A stretch of 35,814 bases of DNA from Lentisphaerota bacterium (GTDB taxonomy: Bacteria > Verrucomicrobiota > Lentisphaeria > Victivallales > Victivallaceae): assembly GCA_015061725.1 (NCBI GenBank), contig SUVX01000036.1:1-35814 (forward strand), given 5' to 3'. The position numbers and the translations under genes are program-made. Within the stretch, counting starts at the first letter, position 1, and each line of letters opens with the position of its first letter. The notes beneath the pieces were generated by a model. The model had not been told where the DNA came from, did not search any database, and saw nothing but the letters and a program-made list of their open reading frames with translations. Below, piece after piece: positions 24,738 to 32,366 of this stretch.

Positions 24738-26489
24738 ATGAAAACAATTTTTTACACCGTTTTGATTTTGACTTCGCTGTCATTATCCGCAACAGAAAGC
24801 AGCCGCATTATGAAAAAATCCCGTTATATAGATATGATGGAGAAAGTTCTTTCCGCCTATTCCAAAGCCCACATCGACCGCTATTTCAATGAGGTCAGAA
24901 CCAATGGTTTGACAGAACACGGTTTCCCCCGCCTGACTGCCGATATCGGTATATTGATCGCCCACGGCAAGCGGCTTGATTTGATTCCCCGCTTTGTCAA
25001 AATGATGGATCTTTGCTGTTCTGAAATTCCCAAATACAAAAATATCGCCAATGAATTCAGTATCAAGGAAATCATCTTCTGCCTTATGGAACTGGAGCAG
25101 AAACGCATTTTTCCGCAGGCACAAATTGATAATTGGAAAGCAAAATTCAAAGATGTCACAGTTGAAAAATGTTACAAGATCTACGCTGAGAAAGAAGACT
25201 CAAAAGTTTTCAACTGGGCAGCGTTCTGCATGGTCAGCGAATGGATGCGTTACCACATCGGCGCAGGCAAAAAAGATATGCGGTTCATTGATATTCAGGC
25301 AGCCTCTCAGCTGCAGTGGAATGATGAAAACGGCATGTACCGTGATCCCCATGAACCCATGGTCTATGACCTGGTGACGCGCGGACTTTTTTCTGTCATG
25401 CTGCATTTCGGCTATCGGGGAAAATATTTCAAACAGTGGGATGATGCGCTCAAACGTGCCGGAACTCTGACCGCAAAAATGGTTTCCGTGACCGGTACGC
25501 TGCCCTACGGCGGCAGAAGCAATCAGTTTCTCCACAATGAATCGCAAGTTGCGCTTATTCTGGAATACGAAGCCGCCCGTTATGCAAAAGCAGGAGACAT
25601 GGAAACCGCTTCCAGATTCAGGGGAGTCGTCCGGAGGGCATTGGAAAACATGGAATCCCACCTCGCAGAAAAACCGATTAACCACGTCAAAAACCGATTT
25701 CCCCGTTCAACCGGATACGGCTGTGAAAATTATGCCTATTTTGATAAATACATGATCACAGCAGCCTCATTTTTATATGTCGCCTATCTGCTGTGTGATG
25801 ACACGATCCCGGTGCGCGAACCGGATGATGTTTCAGGAGGAACGCTGCAGCTTTCGGATCACTTCCATAAACTGTTTCTGCGTGCCGGAGAGTATTTTAT
25901 GGAATATGACTACCGGGCGGATTACACTTATGATGCTTCCGGCATGGGCAGACTGCACAGAAAAGGTGCGCCGGAGACAATCTGCCTGTCTACGCCCGGA
26001 ACCGATACACCCCGCTACAAAATCAATGTTGAAAATGCAATTCCTTTTGCCATTGCGCCTGAACTGAAAGTCGGTGGCAAATGGCTTTCAGGAGCCGATA
26101 GAGAAGCCGTCCACAAAATCCAAAAGCACAGTGCCGGAAAAGAAAGTGCAACTGCTGAGATAAGTTGTACATGGCAGGATAAACATCAGGTTGTCACCGA
26201 TTATCAGTTGGATAAAAACGGTATGAAAATCACCGTTTCAGGTAAAGGCGAAGTCGGTTTGATGATTCCCGCATTCACCTTTGACGGCAAAGAAAAAACA
26301 GTTATCAGCAATTCCGGCAGAACGCTTACAATCCGTTACCGCAACTGGGAGTGCCGCTGGGAATTGCAGCAGGGAAAAATCTCCGATACCGGCAAAACCG
26401 GATATAACCGCAACGGTCATTACCGGATATTCCGGGCAGAAAACAACGACACCCTGACTGCCGTCATCCGCATTGAACGGCAAAAATAA
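24738..26489 (+). CDS. Secreted (alpha/alpha)-barrel-like protein, putative carbohydrate-active enzyme
   Basis: A 583-residue protein starting with a signal peptide (MKTIFYTVLILTSLSLSA). Residues about 25-390 are helix-rich with conserved-looking aromatic and charged motifs (FNWAAFCMVSEWMRYHIGAG, LPYGGRSNQFLHNESQ, STGYGCENYAYFDKYM). The last 190 residues are beta-rich. A toroid of paired helices followed by a beta-sandwich is the plan of several polysaccharide lyases and unsaturated or uronyl glycosidases. I cannot assign a family with confidence. ATG at 24738 is chosen because the signal peptide begins there; the frame is open from 24639 with non-signal sequence. The ribosome binding site is poor. 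It lies between a solute symporter and an epimerase. Confidence 0.65.
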   Translation: MKTIFYTVLILTSLSLSATESSRIMKKSRYIDMMEKVLSAYSKAHIDRYFNEVRTNGLTEHGFPRLTADIGILIAHGKRLDLIPRFVKMMDLCCSEIPKYKNIANEFSIKEIIFCLMELEQKRIFPQAQIDNWKAKFKDVTVEKCYKIYAEKEDSKVFNWAAFCMVSEWMRYHIGAGKKDMRFIDIQAASQLQWNDENGMYRDPHEPMVYDLVTRGLFSVMLHFGYRGKYFKQWDDALKRAGTLTAKMVSVTGTLPYGGRSNQFLHNESQVALILEYEAARYAKAGDMETASRFRGVVRRALENMESHLAEKPINHVKNRFPRSTGYGCENYAYFDKYMITAASFLYVAYLLCDDTIPVREPDDVSGGTLQLSDHFHKLFLRAGEYFMEYDYRADYTYDASGMGRLHRKGAPETICLSTPGTDTPRYKINVENAIPFAIAPELKVGGKWLSGADREAVHKIQKHSAGKESATAEISCTWQDKHQVVTDYQLDKNGMKITVSGKGEVGLMIPAFTFDGKEKTVISNSGRTLTIRYRNWECRWELQQGKISDTGKTGYNRNGHYRIFRAENNDTLTAVIRIERQK

Positions 26490-26508
26490 ATTTAATTCCA
26501 CAAAAAAA

Positions 26509-26537
26509 CAAGGCGGCTTCTGCCGCCTTGTTTTTTT
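26509..26537. terminator. Bidirectional terminator between convergent genes
   Basis: CAAGGCGGC (26509-26517) pairs perfectly with GCCGCCTTG (26522-26530) across TTCT, flanked by seven T on the right and an A run on the left. It can stop transcription from both the barrel-like gene (plus) and the epimerase gene (minus). Confidence 0.92.
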
Positions 26538-26540
26538 GCA

Positions 26541-27719
26541 TCAACCTTGAATTTTTCTCATCCTCTGCGCCGCAAAAAGCAGGCAGCGGGGAACGTGGAA
26601 AAAGGTTTTCCATTTACCGCCCTTGAGAGAGTGTGTCACATTGCCCTGACGGTCAAGATAGGCATACCATTCGCCGTATTCCGGATCGGGATAACGGCTC
26701 CAGGTCCAGTCATCAAGTTTTTCAAACCACTTGAGATATTCTTCTTTGCGGGAGATGTCAAAGGCGTACAGACAGGCGAGCAGTGCCTCGTTATGCACCC
26801 ACCAGAGTTTCATATTGTGCTGAAGTTCCAGGTGCGGTTTGCCCAGAGCATCCATGAAGTAGTAGATGCCGCCGTATTCCTTATCCCAGCCGAATTCAAG
26901 CGTGTTTGAAATAATTTTGCAGATGGCATTGATTTTATCTTCTGAACCGGGAACATTTTCCAGATAATTGAGCAGAAACCACATCGCTTCAAGAACGTGT
27001 CCGGGATTCATCTGTCTGCCGATACTGCTTTCAAGGTCGGGCTTATCGCTGTCAACGGGCATATTTTCAAACACCAGTCCGAAGTCGGGAGAGTAGAACT
27101 TGTTGAGAACCATATCCACCGCCGTATCCATGGCTCCGGCAAATTCATTGCTGCCCAGACACTCATTCATGATAAGTCCCAGATTTGCCATCATCATATA
27201 TTGTCCGAGCGAATAATAAGGTGTTTTGCCCTCAAGGGATTTATTCCACTGCAGCGCACTGTTGCCGCTCTGGGCGCGTTCAAGGTAATTGCGCATGGCC
27301 TCTTTGGCAGCATCGGCATAGAGTTCTTTGCCGGTGATTTTATAGAGTTTGGCGGCGCCCATTGCGGCAAAACAGTCAGAGAAAAGACTGTACGGCGCCA
27401 TGGCGGGAACACCCTGACGGTTCAGCGCAAAGTAATAACGTCCTTCGGAATCCCGTCCGTTCTTGTAGAGAAAATCAAAACCTTTTTCAGCGATATCGAC
27501 ATAACTGTCTTTTTTGTATCCGGCAAGGTAGATTTCGGCGAACATATAGACGATGCGCCACTGCATCCACATATACTTGTAAGTGTCATAAACTGAACCG
27601 TCGCGGTCAAGACTGGTAAAATAGCCGCCGAACTCCCGGTCGACGCAATATTTTTCCCAGAACGGAACAACTGAATTTGTCAATTCATTTTCGTATTTTT
27701 CAATATATTTCTGCCACAT
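26541..27719 (-). CDS. N-acylglucosamine 2-epimerase (AGE/RenBP) family protein
   Basis: A 392-residue cytoplasmic enzyme of the AGE family, an (alpha/alpha)6 barrel that interconverts C2 epimers such as N-acetylglucosamine and N-acetylmannosamine or glucose and mannose in related groups. It shows the family stretches MWMQWRIVYMFAEIY, RQMNPGHVLEAMWF, KLWWVHNEAL and GGKWKTFFHVPRCL, which hold the catalytic histidines. Length is normal. ATG at 27719 follows GGAG by seven bases. It appears to be a single-gene unit with its own promoter. The precise sugar (GlcNAc, cellobiose or mannose) cannot be told from the sequence alone. Confidence 0.9.
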   Translation of the reverse strand: MWQKYIEKYENELTNSVVPFWEKYCVDREFGGYFTSLDRDGSVYDTYKYMWMQWRIVYMFAEIYLAGYKKDSYVDIAEKGFDFLYKNGRDSEGRYYFALNRQGVPAMAPYSLFSDCFAAMGAAKLYKITGKELYADAAKEAMRNYLERAQSGNSALQWNKSLEGKTPYYSLGQYMMMANLGLIMNECLGSNEFAGAMDTAVDMVLNKFYSPDFGLVFENMPVDSDKPDLESSIGRQMNPGHVLEAMWFLLNYLENVPGSEDKINAICKIISNTLEFGWDKEYGGIYYFMDALGKPHLELQHNMKLWWVHNEALLACLYAFDISRKEEYLKWFEKLDDWTWSRYPDPEYGEWYAYLDRQGNVTHSLKGGKWKTFFHVPRCLLFAAQRMRKIQG

Positions 27720-27761
27720 AAAAACACTCCGTTTAAAAGTAGATAGTTGAGTATATCATGT

Positions 27762-27802
27762 AATTTAATGCACCCTGATTTCTTTTGCAAGCAATAATTG
27801 CT
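27762..27802 (-). promoter_or_regulatory. Epimerase promoter with upstream palindrome
   Basis: On the minus strand this is TTGCAA (27785-27790), a 17-base spacer and TAAATT (27762-27767). A perfect 13-base palindrome AGCAAT-A-ATTGCT (27790-27802) lies immediately upstream of the -35 box, where an activator or repressor could bind. Confidence 0.5.
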
Positions 27803-27862
27803 CTCTCTTTGCCTTTTTTTGAATTTTCAGCAGATAAAAAACAACGGACAAATCACAAAGCC

Positions 27863-27907
27863 GTCCATCTGGTCCATCAGGTTCATCAGGTCCATCAGGT
27901 CCATTGC
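27863..27907. repeat. 9-bp array GTCCATCAG, distant copy
   Basis: Five 9-base units (GTCCATCTG, GTCCATCAG, GTTCATCAG, GTCCATCAG, GTCCATTGC). Reverse-complemented, the unit is a rotation of the TGGACCTGA units at 535-570 and 889-924. The array stands alone, without the GC-rich macro-repeat that surrounds it at the left end of the window. Confidence 0.88.
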
Positions 27908-27952
27908 AGGTCGGAATTTTTCTTATAAGTTGAGTTTTTTAAAGCGCATCCC

Positions 27953-27981
27953 TTGCAAAATACAATAAATTGTATTATATT
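27953..27981 (+). promoter_or_regulatory. Promoter with operator palindrome for the HTH regulator operon
   Basis: TTGCAA (27953-27958), a 17-base spacer and TATATT (27976-27981). The spacer is almost entirely a perfect palindrome, AATACAAT-AA-ATTGTATT (27959-27976). A dimeric regulator bound there would exclude RNA polymerase. The first downstream gene encodes a helix-turn-helix protein, so autorepression is the obvious hypothesis. Confidence 0.65.
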
Positions 27982-28036
27982 TGAAACGTAGATATTTTTT
28001 TATTCTTTTTCCAATACAAAAAAATGGAGGTTTACA

Positions 28037-28483
28037 ATGTCTGACCTGAAACAAGTTTTGAGTGATGAGATCCGCCGTCTGGCCCGCAAAGAAATCAAAC
28101 AGGCTGTGCAGCCTTTGCAGGCAACCATCGTCAGTCTGCGCCGTCAGATTTCCGAATTGAAGAAACTTTACAGTGAAGCCAATAAAAAGGCTGAAAATTA
28201 TCAGAAACAGGCCGCTGCGGCTCAGGGAATTGAACTTGTTGATGAAGAACCCAAACTGCGTCTGAATGCCGCCGGAATCGTCCGCATCCGCACCAAACTC
28301 AAATTGACCCAGAGCGAACTGGCTCAGCTGCTTGATGTTTCAATGCATACTGTCAGCTCCTGGGAAAAAGGCAAAAGTTATCCGCGCGCCGGTGTCAAAG
28401 CGCGTATCTGCGCCTTGAGAGGTCTCGGCAAGAAACAGGTCAAAGCTCTCCTTGCCAAAACGACTCCCGGCACTGAAAAATAA
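28037..28483 (+). CDS. Coiled-coil plus XRE-type helix-turn-helix regulator
   Basis: A 148-residue protein. Residues about 5-60 are charged and heptad-like (ARKEIKQAVQPLQATIVSL), suggesting a coiled coil. Residues about 80-125 form an XRE-type helix-turn-helix (LKLTQSELAQLLDVSMHTVS, then SWEKGKSYPR). The order is unusual, as most small XRE repressors begin with the HTH. ATG follows GGAGG by six bases. It is first in a five-gene run ending with gmk and coaC, and its promoter spacer is a palindrome, so it may regulate itself and the following genes. Confidence 0.8.
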   Translation: MSDLKQVLSDEIRRLARKEIKQAVQPLQATIVSLRRQISELKKLYSEANKKAENYQKQAAAAQGIELVDEEPKLRLNAAGIVRIRTKLKLTQSELAQLLDVSMHTVSSWEKGKSYPRAGVKARICALRGLGKKQVKALLAKTTPGTEK

Positions 28484-28519
28484 TTTTTGGGAATCTGTCA
28501 AACGGAGTTTACACACATA

Positions 28520-29077
28520 ATGAAAAAGTTTTTTCTTGCTCTTCTGCTGGCATGTACATTTTTCTGCGCTCCTGCCCGCGGCAATGATTTTCTGGAAAAA
28601 GTTGCACTCTATATCCCCAACCGTCTGATCGATGCGCTGGATTTGTTCTCTTTCAGTCTGGGCGTCGGTCCTGCGATCGAAGCCCGTCTGATGGGAACCC
28701 GTTTTGTCGATGTCGGTGCAGGTGCCAGTCTCTTTTGCTACAAATTCTACAAAAACTACAACCGTCAGTACGGTCTGGGGGTGGAAGAGGGCTGGTACTG
28801 GTCTTTCATCTTCGTCGGAGAAGAGCGTTACAGTATGCTTTCCAGCACAAGTTTAGTTGACAAATATGCCGAAGACCGCGCCGGTATCCCGGACCCCACC
28901 ACCCGTACCTATGATTTCTTTGAGGGTTCCCGCGATTACTGGGCCATCGGCGGCGCACTGGGATTTCTGGTTGACGGAGATCTTTACGTTCACCCGATGG
29001 AATGGGTTGACTTTGCGCTGGGATTCCTGACCATTGACATCAAGGGTGATGATCTGGTCTTTGATGATTTCCGGTAA
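28520..29077 (+). CDS. Exported protein of unknown function
   Basis: 185 residues beginning MKKFFLALLLACTFFCAPARG, a signal peptide cleaved near residue 20. A very short LLAC box at 9-12 is probably not a lipobox. The mature part has glycine-rich strands (SLGVGPAIEARLMGTRFVDV, GAGASLFCYKFY) and aromatic segments (EGWYWSFIFVGEERY, HPMEWVDFALGFLTIDIKGD), suggesting a small beta-rich envelope protein. I do not recognise the family. ATG at 28520 is chosen because the signal peptide begins there. It follows the HTH gene by 36 bases and precedes the cysteine-cluster gene by nine. Confidence 0.75.
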   Translation: MKKFFLALLLACTFFCAPARGNDFLEKVALYIPNRLIDALDLFSFSLGVGPAIEARLMGTRFVDVGAGASLFCYKFYKNYNRQYGLGVEEGWYWSFIFVGEERYSMLSSTSLVDKYAEDRAGIPDPTTRTYDFFEGSRDYWAIGGALGFLVDGDLYVHPMEWVDFALGFLTIDIKGDDLVFDDFR

Positions 29078-29086
29078 AAGTCCGGC

Positions 29087-29425
29087 ATGAAAAAGTTTAT
29101 CTGCCGCCGCTGCGGCAACTGCTGCCGCTGGAAGGGGTGTGTCAAAGTTCAGGATCACGAAGCGGACAAAATCGCAGAATTTCTCGGGTTGAGCGTTGAA
29201 AAATTCATCAACGAATACACACGCCTCTCCCCGGATCGCATGCATTTGTCTTTGCTTGAAAAAGAAGACGGCTCCTGTCAGTGGCTCTCTGAAGAAAACG
29301 GACTTCCGTGTTGTCTGATCGATCCGGTCAAGCCCGTCCAGTGCAGGGATTTCCCCCTGAAATGGAATTTTCCGGACTGGCAGAGCAAATGCGGCGGCGT
29401 TATTGTTGAGGAAGATATATCATGA
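29087..29425 (+). CDS. YkgJ family cysteine cluster protein
   Basis: 112 residues with the YkgJ/UPF0153 pattern: CRRCGNCCRWKGC at 6-18, then GSCQWL, LPCCLIDPVKPVQCRDFPL and a final SKCGG. The clustered cysteines are thought to bind zinc or an iron-sulfur centre; the biological role of the family is not settled. The stop overlaps the gmk start in ATGA, so the two are translationally coupled. Confidence 0.88.
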   Translation: MKKFICRRCGNCCRWKGCVKVQDHEADKIAEFLGLSVEKFINEYTRLSPDRMHLSLLEKEDGSCQWLSEENGLPCCLIDPVKPVQCRDFPLKWNFPDWQSKCGGVIVEEDIS

Positions 29426-30039
29426 AAAAAACCGGCAGTTTGATTGTTATTTCAGGACCCTCCGGCGTCGGCAAATCCACTTTGATCGGCAAAGTGCGCG
29501 CCAATATGCCGGAACTGGAATTTTCCATTTCATGCACCACCCGCGCTCCGCGTACCGGTGAAGTTCACGGCAGAGAATATTATTTTCTCTCTGAAGAAGA
29601 GTTCCTGCGCCGCGAAGAAAACAAAGAATTTATTGAAACCGCCGGTGTTTTCGCCCACCGTTACGGAACGCTTAAAAGTGAAGTGATGAACCGTCTTACG
29701 GCGGGAAAATCCGTTCTGCTTGACATTGACGTTCAGGGCGCATTAAGTATCCGCAAAGCCGCGGCTGAAGATCCCGCTCTGGCTGCGTGTGCGGCATTTA
29801 TTCTCATTGCGCCCCCCGATCTGCCCACGCTTGAAAAACGTCTGCGTTCCCGCGCAACCGATGCCGAAGAACAGATTCTCCGCCGTCTGGGTGCGGCTCA
29901 GAAAGAACTTTCTCATTTCAGAGCCTATGACTTCATGGTCGTTAATGACAACCTTGAAAAAGCCGCGTTTGAACTTGAAAGTCTGCTCAAATGTCTTCAG
30001 CTGCGGACTTCTTTGATTACTGAGGAGCTTTTCCAATGA
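29422..30039 (+). CDS. gmk: Guanylate kinase
   Basis: Phosphorylates GMP to GDP with ATP. The 205 residues match the family. The P-loop is GPSGVGKST (12-20), followed by SCTTRAPRTGEVHGREYYF for GMP binding and LLDIDVQGA. It overlaps its neighbours on both sides by four bases (ATGA), so the YkgJ-like, gmk and coaC genes form a tightly coupled operon. In many bacteria gmk also lies upstream of coaBC with rpoZ between them; rpoZ is absent here. Confidence 0.96.
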   Translation: MKKTGSLIVISGPSGVGKSTLIGKVRANMPELEFSISCTTRAPRTGEVHGREYYFLSEEEFLRREENKEFIETAGVFAHRYGTLKSEVMNRLTAGKSVLLDIDVQGALSIRKAAAEDPALAACAAFILIAPPDLPTLEKRLRSRATDAEEQILRRLGAAQKELSHFRAYDFMVVNDNLEKAAFELESLLKCLQLRTSLITEELFQ

Positions 30040-30569
30040 GCAATGCCTCCCCCCTTGTCGTTCTGGGCGTGACCGGCGGCATTGCCGCTTACAAAGCCGC
30101 CGAATTGTGCAGCATGATGACAAAAAACAACTGGCAGGTTCAAGTCATTATGACCGAAAATGCCCGCCGTTTTGTCACGGAACTCACTTTTCAGACCCTT
30201 TCACGCCGCCCCGTCATCACCTCCCTCTGGGAAACCGCCGACTGGAAACCAGAACACGTCGCCGTTGCCGATGAAACAAAACTTTTTGTCGTCGCCCCCG
30301 CAACCGCCAACTTTATCGGCAAATTCGCCAACGGTATCGCCGATGATGCACTCTCAACTTTTGCCATTACCTACTCCGGACCGACCGTTATCGCTCCCGC
30401 AATGAATCCCGCCATGTGGCGCAATTTTGCCTGTCAGGAAAATGTCCGCAAATTACAGGAACGCGGCATCTCCTTCGCCGGTCCCGTCTCCGGCAGAGTC
30501 GCCTGCGGTGCCGACGGCACCGGACGCATGATGGAACCCGAAGACATCTTCTCCCTGCTGCATTTCTGA
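30036..30569 (+). CDS. coaC: Phosphopantothenoylcysteine decarboxylase (stand-alone CoaC)
   Basis: A 177-residue flavoprotein that decarboxylates 4'-phosphopantothenoylcysteine in coenzyme A synthesis. It carries VTGGIAAYKAAEL (FMN phosphate loop), the catalytic His in PEHVAVAD, APATANFIGKFANGIADDAL, APAMNPAMW and the lid with the active Cys (GRVACGADGTGRM). Most bacteria fuse this to CoaB (ligase); here the frame stops after the CoaC domain, so CoaB must be encoded elsewhere. The usual PASAN-T motif reads PATANF, with Phe where Thr is common. It overlaps gmk by four bases. Confidence 0.9.
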   Translation: MSNASPLVVLGVTGGIAAYKAAELCSMMTKNNWQVQVIMTENARRFVTELTFQTLSRRPVITSLWETADWKPEHVAVADETKLFVVAPATANFIGKFANGIADDALSTFAITYSGPTVIAPAMNPAMWRNFACQENVRKLQERGISFAGPVSGRVACGADGTGRMMEPEDIFSLLHF

Positions 30570-30584
30570 TAAGGCAGTGGGAAT

Positions 30585-30640
30585 CGGGGGGAGGCGAAAA
30601 ACTTTTTTTCACGGGAAAAAAAGTTTTTCGCCTCCCCCCG
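30585..30640. terminator. Perfect 26-bp hairpin after coaC
   Basis: The left arm (30585-30610) pairs without mismatch with the right arm (30615-30640) across the loop ACGG. The centre is C-T7-C / G-A7-G, flanked by GGCGAAAAA/TTTTTCGCC and a G6/C6 outer stem. It follows the coaC stop by 15 bases and must act on or be cut from that transcript. The same design recurs at 35695-35748, with a shorter relative at 1159-1183. Confidence 0.8.
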
Positions 30641-30669
30641 AACCCCCCTCCACTTTTCAAAAAAAGCGG

Positions 30670-30702
30670 AGTATTTTGTTGAGAGAAGTATTTTGTTGAG
30701 AG
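30670..30702. repeat. 16-bp direct repeat beside the hairpin
   Basis: AGTATTTTGTTGAGAG occurs twice (30670-30685 and 30687-30702), one base apart. The first half (GAAGTATTTT or GGAGTATTTT) also follows the hairpin at 35695, so this flank belongs to the dispersed hairpin element. Confidence 0.7.
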
Positions 30703-30743
30703 GGCAGATTTGCCGCAGATTACGTTTACGGAATAGTATTTTT

Positions 30744-32366
30744 ATGGCTCTTGATAAAAAACTGCTGCCGAACAATGGCAAAACACCTGAAGAACTTTCG
30801 GACTTTGATCTTGCTGATTACTTGATCGAACACCCTGAAAGGACTGATTGTGTGCGTTTTGACCGCATGAATTCCGAAGCCTGGGAAAAACTCCTTTCAC
30901 ATTGTCCGGAATTTGCGGATAAATGCAATTTTTATAAACTTTCAAAAGAATCTGCATCAACGCTGGTTTGCCGCTATCCTGAGTGGATATGGCGTTTCAG
31001 ATCAAAGCCTCTTAATTGGGGAATGATTCTTTCAGAGCGTCCGGAACTGATTGATTTCTGTCCCGCTCCGGAACGGCTTGCCGCACACTCCTGGGTGCGG
31101 ATTTTATCAAATCAACCGCAACTGGAATCTTATTGCCCCTGGCATAAACTTGACGGCCGCGACTGGGCGCTACTGTTGAGGAAACAAATCTGTTTTGCCG
31201 ACCGCTGTCCCTGGGAAAAGCAATCTTTTTTTATGCCGTACAAAGGAACATTTTCTACTCAGGATGAACCGGTATGGCAAGTTCCCCTGCTCTGTCACCC
31301 GGAAGTTGTCCTCCATTACCGTCCGGACTGGAAAAAATACGATGATGCATCGCTTCTCAATGAGTTTCAACTGCTTTCGATTCTTCTTAATATGCCCGGA
31401 ACAATCGAAAAATATGACCTGAATATCCTCAGTGACTGGACATGGATGAGGCTTCTTTTACGTCATCCGGATCTGATCAAATATTGCGATACAAAAAAGG
31501 TTTTTAAATTCGTCCCTCTGTACCTGGTAAGCAAACATCCTGAGCTTGCAGATTACTTTGACTGGGAAAACGTTGCCGGCGATGACAAATACAATTTACA
31601 GGATCTGATCAAAGATCATCCGGAACTGATTCCCCGCTGTCTGAATTCAATGGAAGCTGAAGACTGGGAGTATCTTTTACAGAAATCCCCGGAATATCTG
31701 CTGAAAAGGAAGGGAGAAGTTTTTACCTTCAGCGGCGGCACTGCAGCATTTGCCGCAGCTGATTTCTGGTCTTTTGAAGAAACCGGTCTTGATGTTCTCT
31801 GCAATAAAGTTTTCCGCACCATGGCAAAGAAAGCCCCGGACCCCGGCGGGTTGTTTCAGGATTATTTCCAAACGCGCGATCCTGCCGTTTTTCTGCTTCA
31901 AAGTTCACTTGATTTGCACAATGCACGCTTGCTTGTCAAATGGGAACTGTTGCGCAATAATTGGCTGTTTTTTGAAAAACTCCACGACTTTGACCCGCAG
32001 GCGATACACCGCTTTCTGCCTGCCGGAGATGTGCCGTTTCTCTGGATAGCCGATGCCCCGTTGCCGCTGGTGGAAAAATACCTGAACACCCTCAGAAACA
32101 TTCCGGATATTTCGGATAAAAACGGCAATACGCTGCTTCATGCGGCACTTCTGCGGACAATTTTCTGTGAAACGGTGGATTTTTCTCTTGACGGCAATAC
32201 CCCCGGACAGATTTTCTGCCGCACTCTTATTTCACAAGGCTGTGATCCTGATAAAAAGAACAACGCCGGATACTCCTTCAATGATCTGTGCGGTATCGTC
32301 CTGCAAAAAGTCCGTCAACTCAAAGATAAAGCCGCAGAAAAAAACAAGTTGCAGAAGTTACTTTGA
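30744..32366 (+). CDS. Tandem-repeat protein with about twelve 24-residue W..LL...PEL...C units
   Basis: 540 residues with no signal peptide or membrane segment. About residues 20-330 are a solenoid of roughly twelve units with consensus W-x-x-L-L-x(3)-P-E-L-x(3)-C-x-W-x-K-L, for example AWEKLLSHCPEFADKCNFYK, SWVRILSNQPQLESYCPWHK and DWEYLLQKSPEYLLKR. The C-terminal third differs; it includes DKNGNTLLHAALLRT, an ankyrin-like motif, and ISQGCDPDKKNNAGYSFNDL. Ankyrin-type ends suggest a binding scaffold, but function is unknown. ATG at 30744 fits the start of the pattern; the frame is open upstream into repeat DNA. It ends nine bases inside the convergent AraC gene. Confidence 0.75.
   Translation: MALDKKLLPNNGKTPEELSDFDLADYLIEHPERTDCVRFDRMNSEAWEKLLSHCPEFADKCNFYKLSKESASTLVCRYPEWIWRFRSKPLNWGMILSERPELIDFCPAPERLAAHSWVRILSNQPQLESYCPWHKLDGRDWALLLRKQICFADRCPWEKQSFFMPYKGTFSTQDEPVWQVPLLCHPEVVLHYRPDWKKYDDASLLNEFQLLSILLNMPGTIEKYDLNILSDWTWMRLLLRHPDLIKYCDTKKVFKFVPLYLVSKHPELADYFDWENVAGDDKYNLQDLIKDHPELIPRCLNSMEAEDWEYLLQKSPEYLLKRKGEVFTFSGGTAAFAAADFWSFEETGLDVLCNKVFRTMAKKAPDPGGLFQDYFQTRDPAVFLLQSSLDLHNARLLVKWELLRNNWLFFEKLHDFDPQAIHRFLPAGDVPFLWIADAPLPLVEKYLNTLRNIPDISDKNGNTLLHAALLRTIFCETVDFSLDGNTPGQIFCRTLISQGCDPDKKNNAGYSFNDLCGIVLQKVRQLKDKAAEKNKLQKLL

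Noticed and set aside
30750..31680. Leucine-rich repeat or TPR protein
   Set aside because: The W..LL...PEL...C unit of about 24 residues does not fit LxxLxLxxN or the 34-residue TPR pattern.
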